DNA from: RGIG3009 sp045596745
Lineage (GTDB): Bacteria; Bacillota; Clostridia; Oscillospirales; Acutalibacteraceae
Direction: 5' to 3'
DNA: 12,609 nt
NCBI GenBank assembly: GCA_045596745.1
Contig: JAZODA010000056.1
Location: 1 to 12,609, forward strand
Shown here: positions 5,447 to 11,482 of the stretch, piece by piece
Layout of the letters: the number at the start of each line of letters is the position of its first letter
Numbering within the stretch: position 1 is the stretch's first letter
Translations under genes and position numbers: made by a program
The notes under the pieces: model-generated
Told to the model about the DNA's origin: nothing
Database searches by the model: none
What the model saw: the letters and a program-made list of their open reading frames with translations, nothing else

Positions 5447-7663
5447 TTAGAAGGCGGAGTTGTAGTAGTTCAGGACTGCCTGGACGTCGGTGTCGATTTC
5501 GTAGCACTCGCCGTTGGCATACTGGCACAAATCACCGCTCTTGCCATCGTAGTTGCACAGGTACAGGATGCTCTTGTCGCTCGCGAAGGAGTAGCTGAAC
5601 ACCTTCTTGTCAATCGTTTCGACCTTGCCGTCCTTGTACATTGCCAGCGTACCGCTGTTCGACTTCTTGTCCCAGCTGCTGAAGAACAGGATGGTGTCGG
5701 ACTCGGTGTCGTAGTCGGCGCTGTAGGCTTCGACCTTCGAGCCGACCTTCTTGCCGTCGATGTACATATCGCCGTAGGTGTTGTAGGTCCCCTCCTCGGT
5801 GAAGGTGTCCTTCATATACACCACATGATCGCCGTACACCGACAGCGAATAGCCGAGGTGCTCGTCAACCTTGGTCACCTGACCGTTCGACGCCATCTTG
5901 TACAGCGTGAACAGGCTGTCGCCGTTCTCGCTTTCTTCCTCCACGGTGTAGTACAGCACGGTGTTCGCGAGTCTCACGTAGTCGATGTCCTTCTCCGCCA
6001 CGGCGGTGACGGTCTTGCCGAACACGGCAACATACGACTCTTTGCTCAGCAGCGCCTCGTCCAGCGCGTCGGCAACCTCGTCATAGTAGGTGTCCAGCTC
6101 GGACAGCTTGACCTTCGCGTTCTTGTCCGCATCGGCCTTGACCAGCAGAATAGCGTTCTCGCTATAGTCGTCCATATCGAGAGCGTAGCCGCTCGTCAGC
6201 TTTACGGATTCGCCGTCCTCGTAGAGGTACAGCGTGTTTTCTACCAGCGCGTAGGTGGCGTTGTCAATCTTCTCGCGCAGCTCGTCGCGGTCTTCCTTGC
6301 CCTGCACTTCGTCCTGGTAGTCATAGTAGGCATCCCAGTAGGCGTCGCGCTCGGCGGAGTAGACATCGTAAGCGGCGTTGTAGGAATCCCAATCGATGAA
6401 GCCGTCGGCGCCTCTGTGGTCATCGTAGCTCGGCGCGGTCGGCGCAATCGGCTCAACCAGCGCGTTGTCGGAATCCTTCTTGTCGTCTTCGACAAAGTTC
6501 CACATCGGGCCTTCGGTCTTATCCGACTCGGCGATGTAGTAGATGTTGTTGTTTTCGTCCGACACAGCGGTCGCGAACGAGACGTTCTTCGCAATCTCGG
6601 TGGTCTCGCCGTCGTCCAGCACGAAGAGGGTGTTGTCCTTGTCGACATAGTAGATGACCTTCAGGTCGCGCGACACGCTTTCGATGTTCGCATCCTCCGG
6701 CAGTTCAATCGGCTCATCGCCGCCGTAGACAACGCACCACTGCTCGTCGTCCACTTCGTAGACATAGTTTTCGCAGTCGGTGGTGGCGGCGAAGTTGCTG
6801 ACCTTTTTCGCAAGACGCTCGGACTCGCCCGAGCTCACATCATAAGTGTACAGCGTGCCGACAGAGTCGTTATCGGCTTCGAGGTACAGCACCGTCTTGC
6901 CGTCCTCGGAAACATAGTAGACGGCGACTTCGTCGCTGATTTTCTCGGCTTCCTCGTCGGGGTCGGTCACGTCACGCACATACAGGGGGAAGGTGGTCGC
7001 GGTGCGCGAATCGGTATCGTCCATATAGAAGATGTGATCGCCAACCACGCGGACATAATAGCCCATATCACCGGCGTTTTCAAACGGGTTGTCTTCCTCC
7101 AGACCGTCTTCGGGGATGAAGGACTCGAAGTCCTCGGTAATCTCGAACGGCTCGATGGAGTCGAGACCCGTGTACACGAGCTGACCGTCCTTGACATACA
7201 CGGCGTACGGCTTGGTCTCGGTGCCTTTAATCATCGGCAGGACAAACATCACAAACACGACCGCCAGAGCCGCAATCACCGCAACGATGGCGGCGAGGAT
7301 GGCGATCTTCTTGCCCTTCTTCTTTTTCGGGGCGGCTTCGGGAGCGGTGTAGACAGGAGCAGGCTCTGCCACGGGCGCTTCCACAGGAGCTTCGACAGGA
7401 GCTTCGACAGGAGCTTCCACGGGAGCGGCTTCTTCGGGAGCAGCTTCGGCGACAGGCTCTGCCACGGGCTCAGTGACAGGTTCTGCCACAGGCTCAGTGA
7501 CAGGTTCTGCGACAGGCTCAGCGACGGCCGCAGGTGCTTCCTCGACCACGGGGGCGGGAGCAGGGGGTTCCGCTACCGGAAGTACGGGAGCAGGGGTACC
7601 GCACTGGGAGCAGAATTTCATACCGTCGCCCAGTTTGGTGCCGCAGTTTTCACAAAATGCCAT
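5447..7663 (-). CDS. Zinc-ribbon, single-pass membrane protein with large extracytoplasmic domain
   Basis: A 738-residue protein of unknown function. Residues 4-21 form a treble zinc ribbon with two CxxC pairs (Cys4, Cys7, Cys18, Cys21). Residues 23-113 are a Pro/Ala/Val/Glu linker with (x)EPV repeats (47-73) and PVEA repeats (81-98). A basic KKKKGKK block (113-119) precedes a transmembrane helix at about 120-144. Residues 150-738 are acidic and made of repeated strands such as VIYYVDKDNTLFVLDDG and NIYYIAESD, suggesting a beta-propeller like those of DUF5050-type proteins, interrupted by a Tyr/Asp-rich helical stretch (about 410-460). The positive-inside rule puts the zinc ribbon in the cytoplasm and the large domain outside. 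Start: GGAGGTG 10 bases before the ATG. It is monocistronic with its own promoter and terminator. It may be a sensor or envelope-associated protein (inference). Confidence 0.85.
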   Translation of the reverse strand: MAFCENCGTKLGDGMKFCSQCGTPAPVLPVAEPPAPAPVVEEAPAAVAEPVAEPVTEPVAEPVTEPVAEPVAEAAPEEAAPVEAPVEAPVEAPVEAPVAEPAPVYTAPEAAPKKKKGKKIAILAAIVAVIAALAVVFVMFVLPMIKGTETKPYAVYVKDGQLVYTGLDSIEPFEITEDFESFIPEDGLEEDNPFENAGDMGYYVRVVGDHIFYMDDTDSRTATTFPLYVRDVTDPDEEAEKISDEVAVYYVSEDGKTVLYLEADNDSVGTLYTYDVSSGESERLAKKVSNFAATTDCENYVYEVDDEQWCVVYGGDEPIELPEDANIESVSRDLKVIYYVDKDNTLFVLDDGETTEIAKNVSFATAVSDENNNIYYIAESDKTEGPMWNFVEDDKKDSDNALVEPIAPTAPSYDDHRGADGFIDWDSYNAAYDVYSAERDAYWDAYYDYQDEVQGKEDRDELREKIDNATYALVENTLYLYEDGESVKLTSGYALDMDDYSENAILLVKADADKNAKVKLSELDTYYDEVADALDEALLSKESYVAVFGKTVTAVAEKDIDYVRLANTVLYYTVEEESENGDSLFTLYKMASNGQVTKVDEHLGYSLSVYGDHVVYMKDTFTEEGTYNTYGDMYIDGKKVGSKVEAYSADYDTESDTILFFSSWDKKSNSGTLAMYKDGKVETIDKKVFSYSFASDKSILYLCNYDGKSGDLCQYANGECYEIDTDVQAVLNYYNSAF
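7371..7430. repeat. In-frame 12-base tandem repeat (PVEA codons)
   Basis: The unit ACAGGAGCTTCG is repeated at 7383-7394, 7395-7406 and 7407-7418 with near-identity, flanked by decayed copies. It encodes the PVEA repeats of the zinc-ribbon protein's linker, so copy-number change would keep the reading frame. Confidence 0.85.
7453..7524. repeat. In-frame 24-base tandem repeat (EPV codons)
   Basis: Three consecutive 24-base units (7453-7476, 7477-7500, 7501-7524) differ at only a few positions and encode the (A/T)EPV repeats of the linker. The length is a multiple of three, so expansion or contraction would alter only linker length. Confidence 0.88.
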
Positions 7664-7695
7664 AGTAAATGCACCTCCAAATAGTATCTGAATGT

Positions 7696-7724
7696 ATTGT
7701 ACACCGCCGGGTGGCGGTTGTCAA
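7696..7724 (-). promoter_or_regulatory. Consensus promoter of the zinc-ribbon gene with palindromic spacer
   Basis: Minus strand: TTGACA (7724-7719), 17-base spacer, TACAAT (7701-7696), 33 bases before the start codon. The spacer contains a perfect 6-bp inverted repeat, ACCGCC-4-GGCGGT (7703-7718), which could be an operator for an unknown repressor. It may alternatively be a remnant of the nearby CACCGCC-type repeat tips. Confidence 0.72.
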
Positions 7725-7733
7725 TTAAAGATG

Positions 7734-7860
7734 GGATTAAAGGGGAAGGCTTATATGGCCCCCTCGATGAGGGGGCTGTCGAGCGGCAGCGAGACTGGGG
7801 GAGTTTTCTTGAACTCCCTCCGTCACGCGAACGCGTGACACCTCCCTCAATGAGGGAGGC
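7734..7860. repeat. Fragment of the MITE-like element, copy C
   Basis: Positions 7757-7860 closely match 324-427 and 5140-5242: GCCCCCTCGATGAGGGGGC, then the shared GTCGAGCGGCAGCGAGACTG block, then the CTCCCTCA/TGAGGGAG hairpin. The central palindrome is TCACGCG/CGCGTGA (7823-7838) instead of GTCGGCT/AGCCGAC. Terminal inverted repeats are missing, so this is a partial copy. Confidence 0.75.
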
Positions 7861-7961
7861 ATGCGGACGACCGGTTAAGTGATGCCCCAAATCTTCGATT
7901 TGGTTGGCAGAACTTATGCAGAGCTGGTCGCCCCTACGGTGTTGGAATGGGGCTGTGCTTG
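7861..7961. other. Gene-free stretch with CCAAATC/GATTTGG hairpin
   Basis: Follows copy C and precedes the HAD stop codon. It contains a 7-bp palindrome, CCAAATC-TTC-GATTTGG (7887-7903), and GGTCGCCCCTAC (7926-7937), in a composition unlike the coding DNA around it. It looks like a second repeat type, but only one copy is in the window. No convincing terminator for the HAD operon is visible here. Confidence 0.4.
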
Positions 7962-8636
7962 TTATAGAATCTTCAGCAGCTCCGGCAGAGAGTGAACGAC
8001 GGGGTAGGGGGGCGAGGGCGGTTCGGGTTTGTGGGCGAGGTTGACGAAGCACGCGTCAATCCCTGCCGCGCGGGCGGCTTCGACATCCGCGGTCAGCGAA
8101 TCGCCGAGCATCATCACACTCTCGCGCGGCGGATTGCCCAGCCGTTCGAGACACGCGTCGAAAAATGCCGCCGACGGCTTGTTATGCCCAAGCAGTTCCG
8201 AGGTCAGCACCTGCGAAAAATACTGCCGCAGGCCCGCCTTTTCCAGCCGCAGCTCCTGCTGCCGCTGCGGCGCGTTGCTCGCGGCGGCGAGGATGTACCG
8301 CTTCGACAGCTCGGCGAGCGTCTCTGCCGCGCCCTCTTCGGGGACTGCCGACTCGCCCAGATGGTGGCGGAAGCGCGCTTCCACAAACGCACCGTCGCCC
8401 TTGAGCCCCACCGCCGCCAGCGCCACATCAAAGCGAATGGCGTACAGCTGCGGCACACTCAGCACACCGCGCGAGACTTTGTCCCACAAAGACGCGTTGA
8501 CGCGGTGGTAGGTGCGAAACTGCTCTTCGTCAAACGCGAGTCCCGCGTCCGAAAGCGCCCTCGTGATGACGGCGTCCGCAGCTTTGCGGAAATTCAGCAA
8601 CGTATCGTCAATATCGAATAACAGATAGCGTTTCAT
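7962..8636 (-). CDS. HAD-superfamily hydrolase, YjjG-like nucleotidase
   Basis: A 224-residue subclass I HAD phosphatase. Motif I is FDIDDTLL (nucleophile Asp8, Asp10), motif II is in AAASNA (Ser120), motif III is Lys153 in GHNKPS, and motif IV is GDSLTAD (Asp179, Asp184). The helical cap (about 15-100) and overall pattern resemble YjjG/YfnB-type 5'-nucleotidases, which dephosphorylate non-canonical pyrimidine nucleotides; substrate assignment is tentative. Start: GGAGG 9 bases before the ATG at 8636. The gene overlaps the Nudix-like gene by 29 bases and is last in an operon behind the phage-type repressor. Whether it is host cargo or an element gene is unclear. Confidence 0.88.
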   Translation of the reverse strand: MKRYLLFDIDDTLLNFRKAADAVITRALSDAGLAFDEEQFRTYHRVNASLWDKVSRGVLSVPQLYAIRFDVALAAVGLKGDGAFVEARFRHHLGESAVPEEGAAETLAELSKRYILAAASNAPQRQQELRLEKAGLRQYFSQVLTSELLGHNKPSAAFFDACLERLGNPPRESVMMLGDSLTADVEAARAAGIDACFVNLAHKPEPPSPPYPVVHSLPELLKIL

Positions 8637-9189
8637 TGTTCCAATCCTCCAGCGGTACGCGCCGCGTGTTCAGCACGGCATCCTCCAGGTCACCGACGCG
8701 CCCGTCCTCGCCGATTTTGTATTCCAGCATCAGATGCACAAACCGCATATTGCGCTCGCGCGTCTTGAGGAAACGGCGGTCGACAGGCATCAGGTTCAGC
8801 TTCGGGATGCGCGAGAACTTGACCCACTTGAGCGTGCCTTGAATACACTTGTCCTTCGGTTCGCCCTCGAACTCGGTGACGCGGAACACGTAGCACCGCC
8901 AGTAGCGGTTGTTGGTATAGTAGGTTTCAATAATGCCGTAGTAGATAAACTTCGTCGGACGGATGCCGGCTTGCCGCTCCAGCATCTCTTCCATCTGGGG
9001 GATGATGAATTTCTTGCATTCCTTTCGCCCCATCACGCCCGACCAGCGCTTGTACCACGTGGCGCGGCGGAAGCGGTTGCGGTGAATCATCAGGCACTTG
9101 CCGTCGCGCTCGACATAAACGAGTATCCCTTCGCCGAACAGGCGGTAACGGTCTTGCGGATAGGGGATTTCGGGTGGTCTTCTCGGCAT
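8608..9189 (-). CDS. Nudix-like domain protein with degenerate Nudix box
   Basis: A 193-residue protein whose N-terminal half has the strand pattern of a Nudix fold (GILVYVERDGKCLMIHRNRF, residues 21-40; FIYYGIIETYY, 81-91; WRCYVFRVTEF, 97-107). The place of the Nudix box, residues 51-76, keeps the leading Gly51 and Glu57 and the closing Gly75-Ile76. It lacks the REUxEE core; the region reads PQMEEMLERQ. Catalysis by the usual mechanism is therefore doubtful and a binding role is possible. The C-terminal third (130-193) is basic and unassigned. The start ATG at 9189 lies 2 bases after the repressor stop, with GGAGG supplied by the repressor's last Arg codons, giving tight coupling. Family call moderate. 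Confidence 0.6.
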   Translation of the reverse strand: MPRRPPEIPYPQDRYRLFGEGILVYVERDGKCLMIHRNRFRRATWYKRWSGVMGRKECKKFIIPQMEEMLERQAGIRPTKFIYYGIIETYYTNNRYWRCYVFRVTEFEGEPKDKCIQGTLKWVKFSRIPKLNLMPVDRRFLKTRERNMRFVHLMLEYKIGEDGRVGDLEDAVLNTRRVPLEDWNNETLSVIRY

Positions 9190-9191
9190 GG

Positions 9192-10061
9192 TTATCGCCT
9201 CCGTCTGCGGCGCTGTTCCACCACCACGCCGCCGATGGTGACCGGCAGCGAGAGGACTTCCTGTTTCGTGAAACTGCGCACGGGATAGTCAGGGTTCATG
9301 GGTCGCAGCTGAATGCCGTTTTCGGTGCGGGTCAGCCGCTTGAGCGTCGCATCCGAGCCGCCGATATAGGCGACCACATCGTCGCCCGTCTCCGCCGTTT
9401 CCTGCGCGCGGAGCACCACGACGTCACCGTCGCGGTATTCGGGGTACATACTGTCGCCCGTGACCAGCAGACCGAAATAATCGTATCCGTCCGCCGCCAA
9501 ATCGGGGTCGAGGTCCAGAAATTCCACCACATCGGTAATCGCTTCAATCGGTACGCCTGCCGGCACACGACCCAGCACAGGAATGCACTGCCGCCGCGAG
9601 CTGAACGACACGGTGGAGGGGCGCAGCGGCACAGGCAGCACGTTGCCCTCCTCGGTCAGCGGAATGTCACCCATCAAAATTTCGCGCGGTGCGTGGAAGT
9701 ACTCCACAAACGCGCTCAGCTCCTCTTCGGTCGGGGTCGACAGCCCACGGCGCAGCTGCAGCAGCCGTCCGTGCGCGAGCGACAATTCGCGCTCCACCTG
9801 TTCGGGGGTGCGGCCCCACGCGCGACACAAGCGCTCCAGCGCCGTCGCAAAGCCGCCGATGGGGGGATGTTCATCCAAAATCGCACTGTTGGGAATGCCG
9901 AAATGCGCCGCCAGTCGGGCAATCGCCCCCATACGCGGCGCTTTGCTGCCGATCTCCCACGTGGACACCGCCTTGTCCGAGACGCCCGCAATTTCGCCAA
10001 GCTCCCGTTGGGTCAGACCGTGCTGCTCACGCAGACGGCGGATGTTGTCGCCGATTGACAT
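9192..10061 (-). CDS. Tandem-HTH (XRE) repressor with S24/LexA-like peptidase domain
   Basis: A 289-residue CI/LexA-type repressor. Residues 5-64 are a clear XRE HTH (IRRLREQHGLTQRELGEIAG). Residues about 75-131 look like a second, diverged XRE domain (LCRAWGRTPEQVERELSL, then FVEYFHAPREILMGD). The S24 domain follows: putative cleavage bond Ala168-Gly169 in RVPAGVP, nucleophile Ser204 in TGDSMYPEYRDGD and general-base Lys241 in DATLKRL. Such repressors hold a prophage silent and cleave themselves when RecA is activated by DNA damage. The protein ends in six Arg residues whose codons double as the Shine-Dalgarno site of the next gene. Start: AGGGAGG before the ATG at 10061. Its promoter and the opposing one carry matching operators, as expected for its own targets. 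Confidence 0.93.
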   Translation of the reverse strand: MSIGDNIRRLREQHGLTQRELGEIAGVSDKAVSTWEIGSKAPRMGAIARLAAHFGIPNSAILDEHPPIGGFATALERLCRAWGRTPEQVERELSLAHGRLLQLRRGLSTPTEEELSAFVEYFHAPREILMGDIPLTEEGNVLPVPLRPSTVSFSSRRQCIPVLGRVPAGVPIEAITDVVEFLDLDPDLAADGYDYFGLLVTGDSMYPEYRDGDVVVLRAQETAETGDDVVAYIGGSDATLKRLTRTENGIQLRPMNPDYPVRSFTKQEVLSLPVTIGGVVVEQRRRRRR

Positions 10062-10085
10062 CGTCCATTCCTCCCTTACACTGCC

Positions 10086-10114
10086 ATTCTACACCTAAAG
10101 TAGAGAAAATGCAA
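10086..10114 (-). promoter_or_regulatory. Leftward promoter of the repressor operon
   Basis: Minus strand: TTGCAT (10114-10109), 17-base spacer, TAGAAT (10091-10086), about 25 bases before the repressor start codon. The operator at 10089-10103 occupies the spacer and the edge of the -10 box, so the repressor could limit its own synthesis. Confidence 0.68.
10089..10103. promoter_or_regulatory. Operator Oa (CTAC-N7-GTAG)
   Basis: Inverted repeat CTAC/GTAG with 7 bases between, extending outward as TTCTAC and GTAGAGAA. It overlaps the leftward promoter. The half-site is the same as in Ob and Oc; the spacing is 2 bases longer, suggesting weaker or altered binding. Confidence 0.65.
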
Positions 10115-10142
10115 GGATTTTTCCAAATAATTCTACTTACAC

Positions 10143-10171
10143 TTGACATTCTACCAAAAGTAGGGTATAAT
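10143..10171 (+). promoter_or_regulatory. Rightward promoter of the phage module (perfect consensus)
   Basis: TTGACA (10143-10148), exactly 17 bases, TATAAT (10166-10171): a fully consensus sigma-A promoter. Its spacer is occupied by operator Ob. A promoter this strong would need tight repression in a lysogen. Confidence 0.88.
10151..10163. promoter_or_regulatory. Operator Ob (CTACCAAAAGTAG)
   Basis: A 13-base near-palindrome, CTAC-N5-GTAG, lying wholly in the spacer of the rightward promoter. Operator Oc is exactly its reverse complement. A lone half-site, TTCTAC, occurs at 10131-10136. Confidence 0.78.
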
Positions 10172-10190
10172 GTGGGTAACCTGTACGAAA

Positions 10191-10220
10191 CCCCGATGTG
10201 ATGACATCGGGGCTTTCTTC
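10191..10220 (+). terminator. Leader hairpin, possible attenuator
   Basis: Perfect 8-bp stem CCCCGATG (10191-10198) with CATCGGGG (10205-10212) and a 6-base loop, followed by CTTTCTTC. It begins about 13 bases after the expected transcription start of the rightward promoter. The U-run is weak, so full termination is uncertain; it may be an attenuator or a 5' stabilising hairpin. Confidence 0.5.
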
Positions 10221-10232
10221 AGCGTAAAATAT

Positions 10233-10245
10233 CTACTTTTGGTAG
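10233..10245. promoter_or_regulatory. Operator Oc (CTACTTTTGGTAG)
   Basis: The exact reverse complement of operator Ob, placed in the leader just ahead of the Shine-Dalgarno site of the first rightward gene. It is 82 bases from Ob and 144 from Oa, a layout that could support cooperative binding or looping. Confidence 0.75.
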
Positions 10246-10262
10246 AGAAAAGGGGTGAGGCT

Positions 10263-10625
10263 ATGCCGAATCGCATTCTGAAAGAGGCGGTGTGTACCAG
10301 TCCGAGCATTGAGCAGCTCAGTTGGTTTGAGGAGGTGTGTTTTTATCGGCTGATTGTGCAGTGCGACGATTTCGGGCGCATCGACGGGCGGGAGCGGCTG
10401 CTGTTGTCGCGGCTGTTTCCGCTCAAGGGCGAGGTGACGGTGGAGGATCTCGCGGCGGCGTTGTCCCGATTGGAGGCGGTGGGGCTGATTGAGCGGTACG
10501 AGGTGTTCGACCGTCCGTACCTGCAGCTGCCGACCTGGGGAAGACACCAGCGGGTACGCAACAAGCGGTCACGTGTGCCGCCTCCGCCGTGGGAGCTGGG
10601 GATTGAAAATTGGGAGGATGAGTGA
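10263..10625 (+). CDS. Phage replisome-organizer-like protein (N-terminal wHTH)
   Basis: A 120-residue protein of a type common at the start of clostridial phage replication modules: MPNRILKEAVCTS, then EQLSWFEEVCFYRLIVQCDDFGR, RLFPLKGEVTVEDLAAALSRLEAVGLIERY and PYLQLPTWGRHQRVRNKRSR. This is a winged-helix domain like the N-termini of replisome organizers and DnaD-like proteins, which bind the origin and recruit helicase loader. Start: ATG at 10263 after AGGGGTGAG; upstream in-frame codons would run back through the leader hairpin. Usual relatives carry a longer C-terminal tail; here TGA ends it at 10625, although the same frame then stays open to 10763 with an Asn-Pro-rich reading. It may therefore be a shortened version. 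Confidence 0.78.
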   Translation: MPNRILKEAVCTSPSIEQLSWFEEVCFYRLIVQCDDFGRIDGRERLLLSRLFPLKGEVTVEDLAAALSRLEAVGLIERYEVFDRPYLQLPTWGRHQRVRNKRSRVPPPPWELGIENWEDE

Positions 10626-10763
10626 GTGTGGAAAGCTTTGTGGAGAACTGTGGAAAACTCGCGTTCCGACAACTTGCGGCGAGTTGCTGTCAATTGTCAG
10701 CGAGTTGTCCGCCTGAATCCGAATCCGAATCCAATCCAATCCAATCCGAATCCTGATATATGA
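10626..10763 (+). pseudogene. Probable lost C-terminal tail of the replisome-organizer gene
   Basis: After the TGA at 10623-10625 the same frame is open for 45 codons, until TGA at 10761-10763, and ends in an NPNPNPIQSNPNP stretch. Asn-Pro or Glu-Ser tails coded by AATCC/GAATCC arrays are typical of phage replication proteins of this kind. The simplest reading is an in-frame nonsense change that removed the tail. Other frames are also open here because of the repeat, so this remains tentative. Confidence 0.4.
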
Positions 10764-10773
10764 ATCCGAATCC
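10715..10773 (+). repeat. GAATCC/AATCC short tandem array
   Basis: Units of GAATCC (three, then one, then two) and AATCC (three) over 59 bases, broken by TGATATAT. Mixing 6-base and 5-base units changes the reading frame, so the array is slippage-prone. Confidence 0.85.
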
Positions 10774-10834
10774 AAACGCAGCGGCGGCGGTGAAAAGTTT
10801 TCCACCGTTTGGGGAAAGGCAAGGTGGCAATCGA

Positions 10835-10993
10835 ATGTGTATGGTGTGCGGACTGTTGTGGTGTCCGCCCTCCTGTCCGGAGTATGTGCCGGAGGAGGAC
10901 CCCCGTGCTACGGGGCGATGTGAACGATGTGGGCGTGTGATTTTTGGCGAGGGCAGTCGGGTGTGTCTGTACTGCGAAGACGAGGAGGAATGA
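10835..10993 (+). CDS. Small Cys-rich (double zinc-knuckle-like) phage protein
   Basis: A 52-residue protein with eight Cys residues in three blocks: CMVCGLLWCPPSC, CERCG and CLYCEDEEE. The CxxC pairs suggest one or two zinc sites. Small zinc-finger proteins like this often sit between replication and late-regulator genes in Firmicute phages; no function is assigned. Start: ATG at 10835, 7 bases after AAGGTGG. An in-frame ATG at 10760 would add 25 residues read from the GAATCC array and has no Shine-Dalgarno site, so it is disfavoured. The next gene begins 3 bases after its stop. Confidence 0.68.
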   Translation: MCMVCGLLWCPPSCPEYVPEEDPRATGRCERCGRVIFGEGSRVCLYCEDEEE

Positions 10994-10996
10994 CGA

Positions 10997-11410
10997 ATGG
11001 CACTTGGCAGAGAGGCCGAACGAATCAAACAGGAGCTGCAGCGCGTGGTGCTGCTGCGGCGCGAGCTTATCGAGCTGGAACACGAGTGGCGCGATTTGCT
11101 GGATGCGCTGGAGGATAGTCTGACCGATCCGTCGTCCGGCTGTTTCGAGGTGGCACAGGCGGTGGCGGCGCAGCGAATGGCGCTCCGACGCAGGCTGACA
11201 GAGGCGCAGCTGCGCGGCTGGGCGCGGATTCGCAGTGTGCCGCTCTCGGCGCTGCAACGGCGCGTGATGGGGCTGCGGTATGTGCGTGGGTGTGCGTGGA
11301 GTGACGTGATTGCGCAGGTCGGCAAGGCGAAACAGTACCTGCTGCGCGAGCATAACAAGGCGCTGGAAGTGTTGGCACAGGCGGAAAAAACCGCCGCAAA
11401 AAAAGAGTGA
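10997..11410 (+). CDS. Sigma-70 region 4-like phage late regulator (Xpf/ArpU-like)
   Basis: A 137-residue protein. Residues 1-75 are a charged alpha-helical, probably coiled-coil region (REAERIKQELQRVVLLRREL). Residues 83-127 form a sigma-region-4-like HTH (LSALQRRVMGLRYVRGCAWSDVIAQVG, then KAKQYLLREHNKALEVL). Proteins like this (PBSX Xpf, ArpU, DUF1492 types) switch on late promoters just upstream of terminase genes, exactly where this one lies. Start: GAGGAGG 8 bases before the ATG. The tail is Lys/Ala rich. Distinguishing a true sigma factor from an activator is not possible from sequence. Confidence 0.82.
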   Translation: MALGREAERIKQELQRVVLLRRELIELEHEWRDLLDALEDSLTDPSSGCFEVAQAVAAQRMALRRRLTEAQLRGWARIRSVPLSALQRRVMGLRYVRGCAWSDVIAQVGKAKQYLLREHNKALEVLAQAEKTAAKKE

Positions 11411-11430
11411 AAATTTTTGTCGTTCGTGTC

Positions 11431-11461
11431 TTGCAAGTGACTGCCGCGAGTGTGGTAAGAT
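11431..11461 (+). promoter_or_regulatory. Candidate late promoter upstream of terminase
   Basis: TTGCAA (11431-11436), a long 19-base gap, then TAAGAT (11456-11461) preceded by TGG as an extended -10. The spacing is poor for unaided sigma-A, as expected for a promoter needing the sigma-like activator encoded just upstream. Weak evidence on its own. Confidence 0.3.
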
Positions 11462-11482
11462 AGCCACACCTAGCGGGGAGCA

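Noticed and set aside
5825..7684. 619-codon open frame on the plus strand opposite the zinc-ribbon gene
   Set aside because: Caused by codon bias of the minus-strand gene. The real strand has the ribosome site, promoter, terminator, zinc ribbon and membrane helix.
10170..10262. Start of the replication gene in the leader
   Set aside because: This start would lie at or before the transcription start and would read through the leader hairpin and operator; ATG at 10263 has a ribosome site and the conserved MPNRILKE start.
10760..10834. Start of the small Cys-rich gene at 10760
   Set aside because: No ribosome site; the added residues come from the GAATCC array and are not Cys-block sequence.
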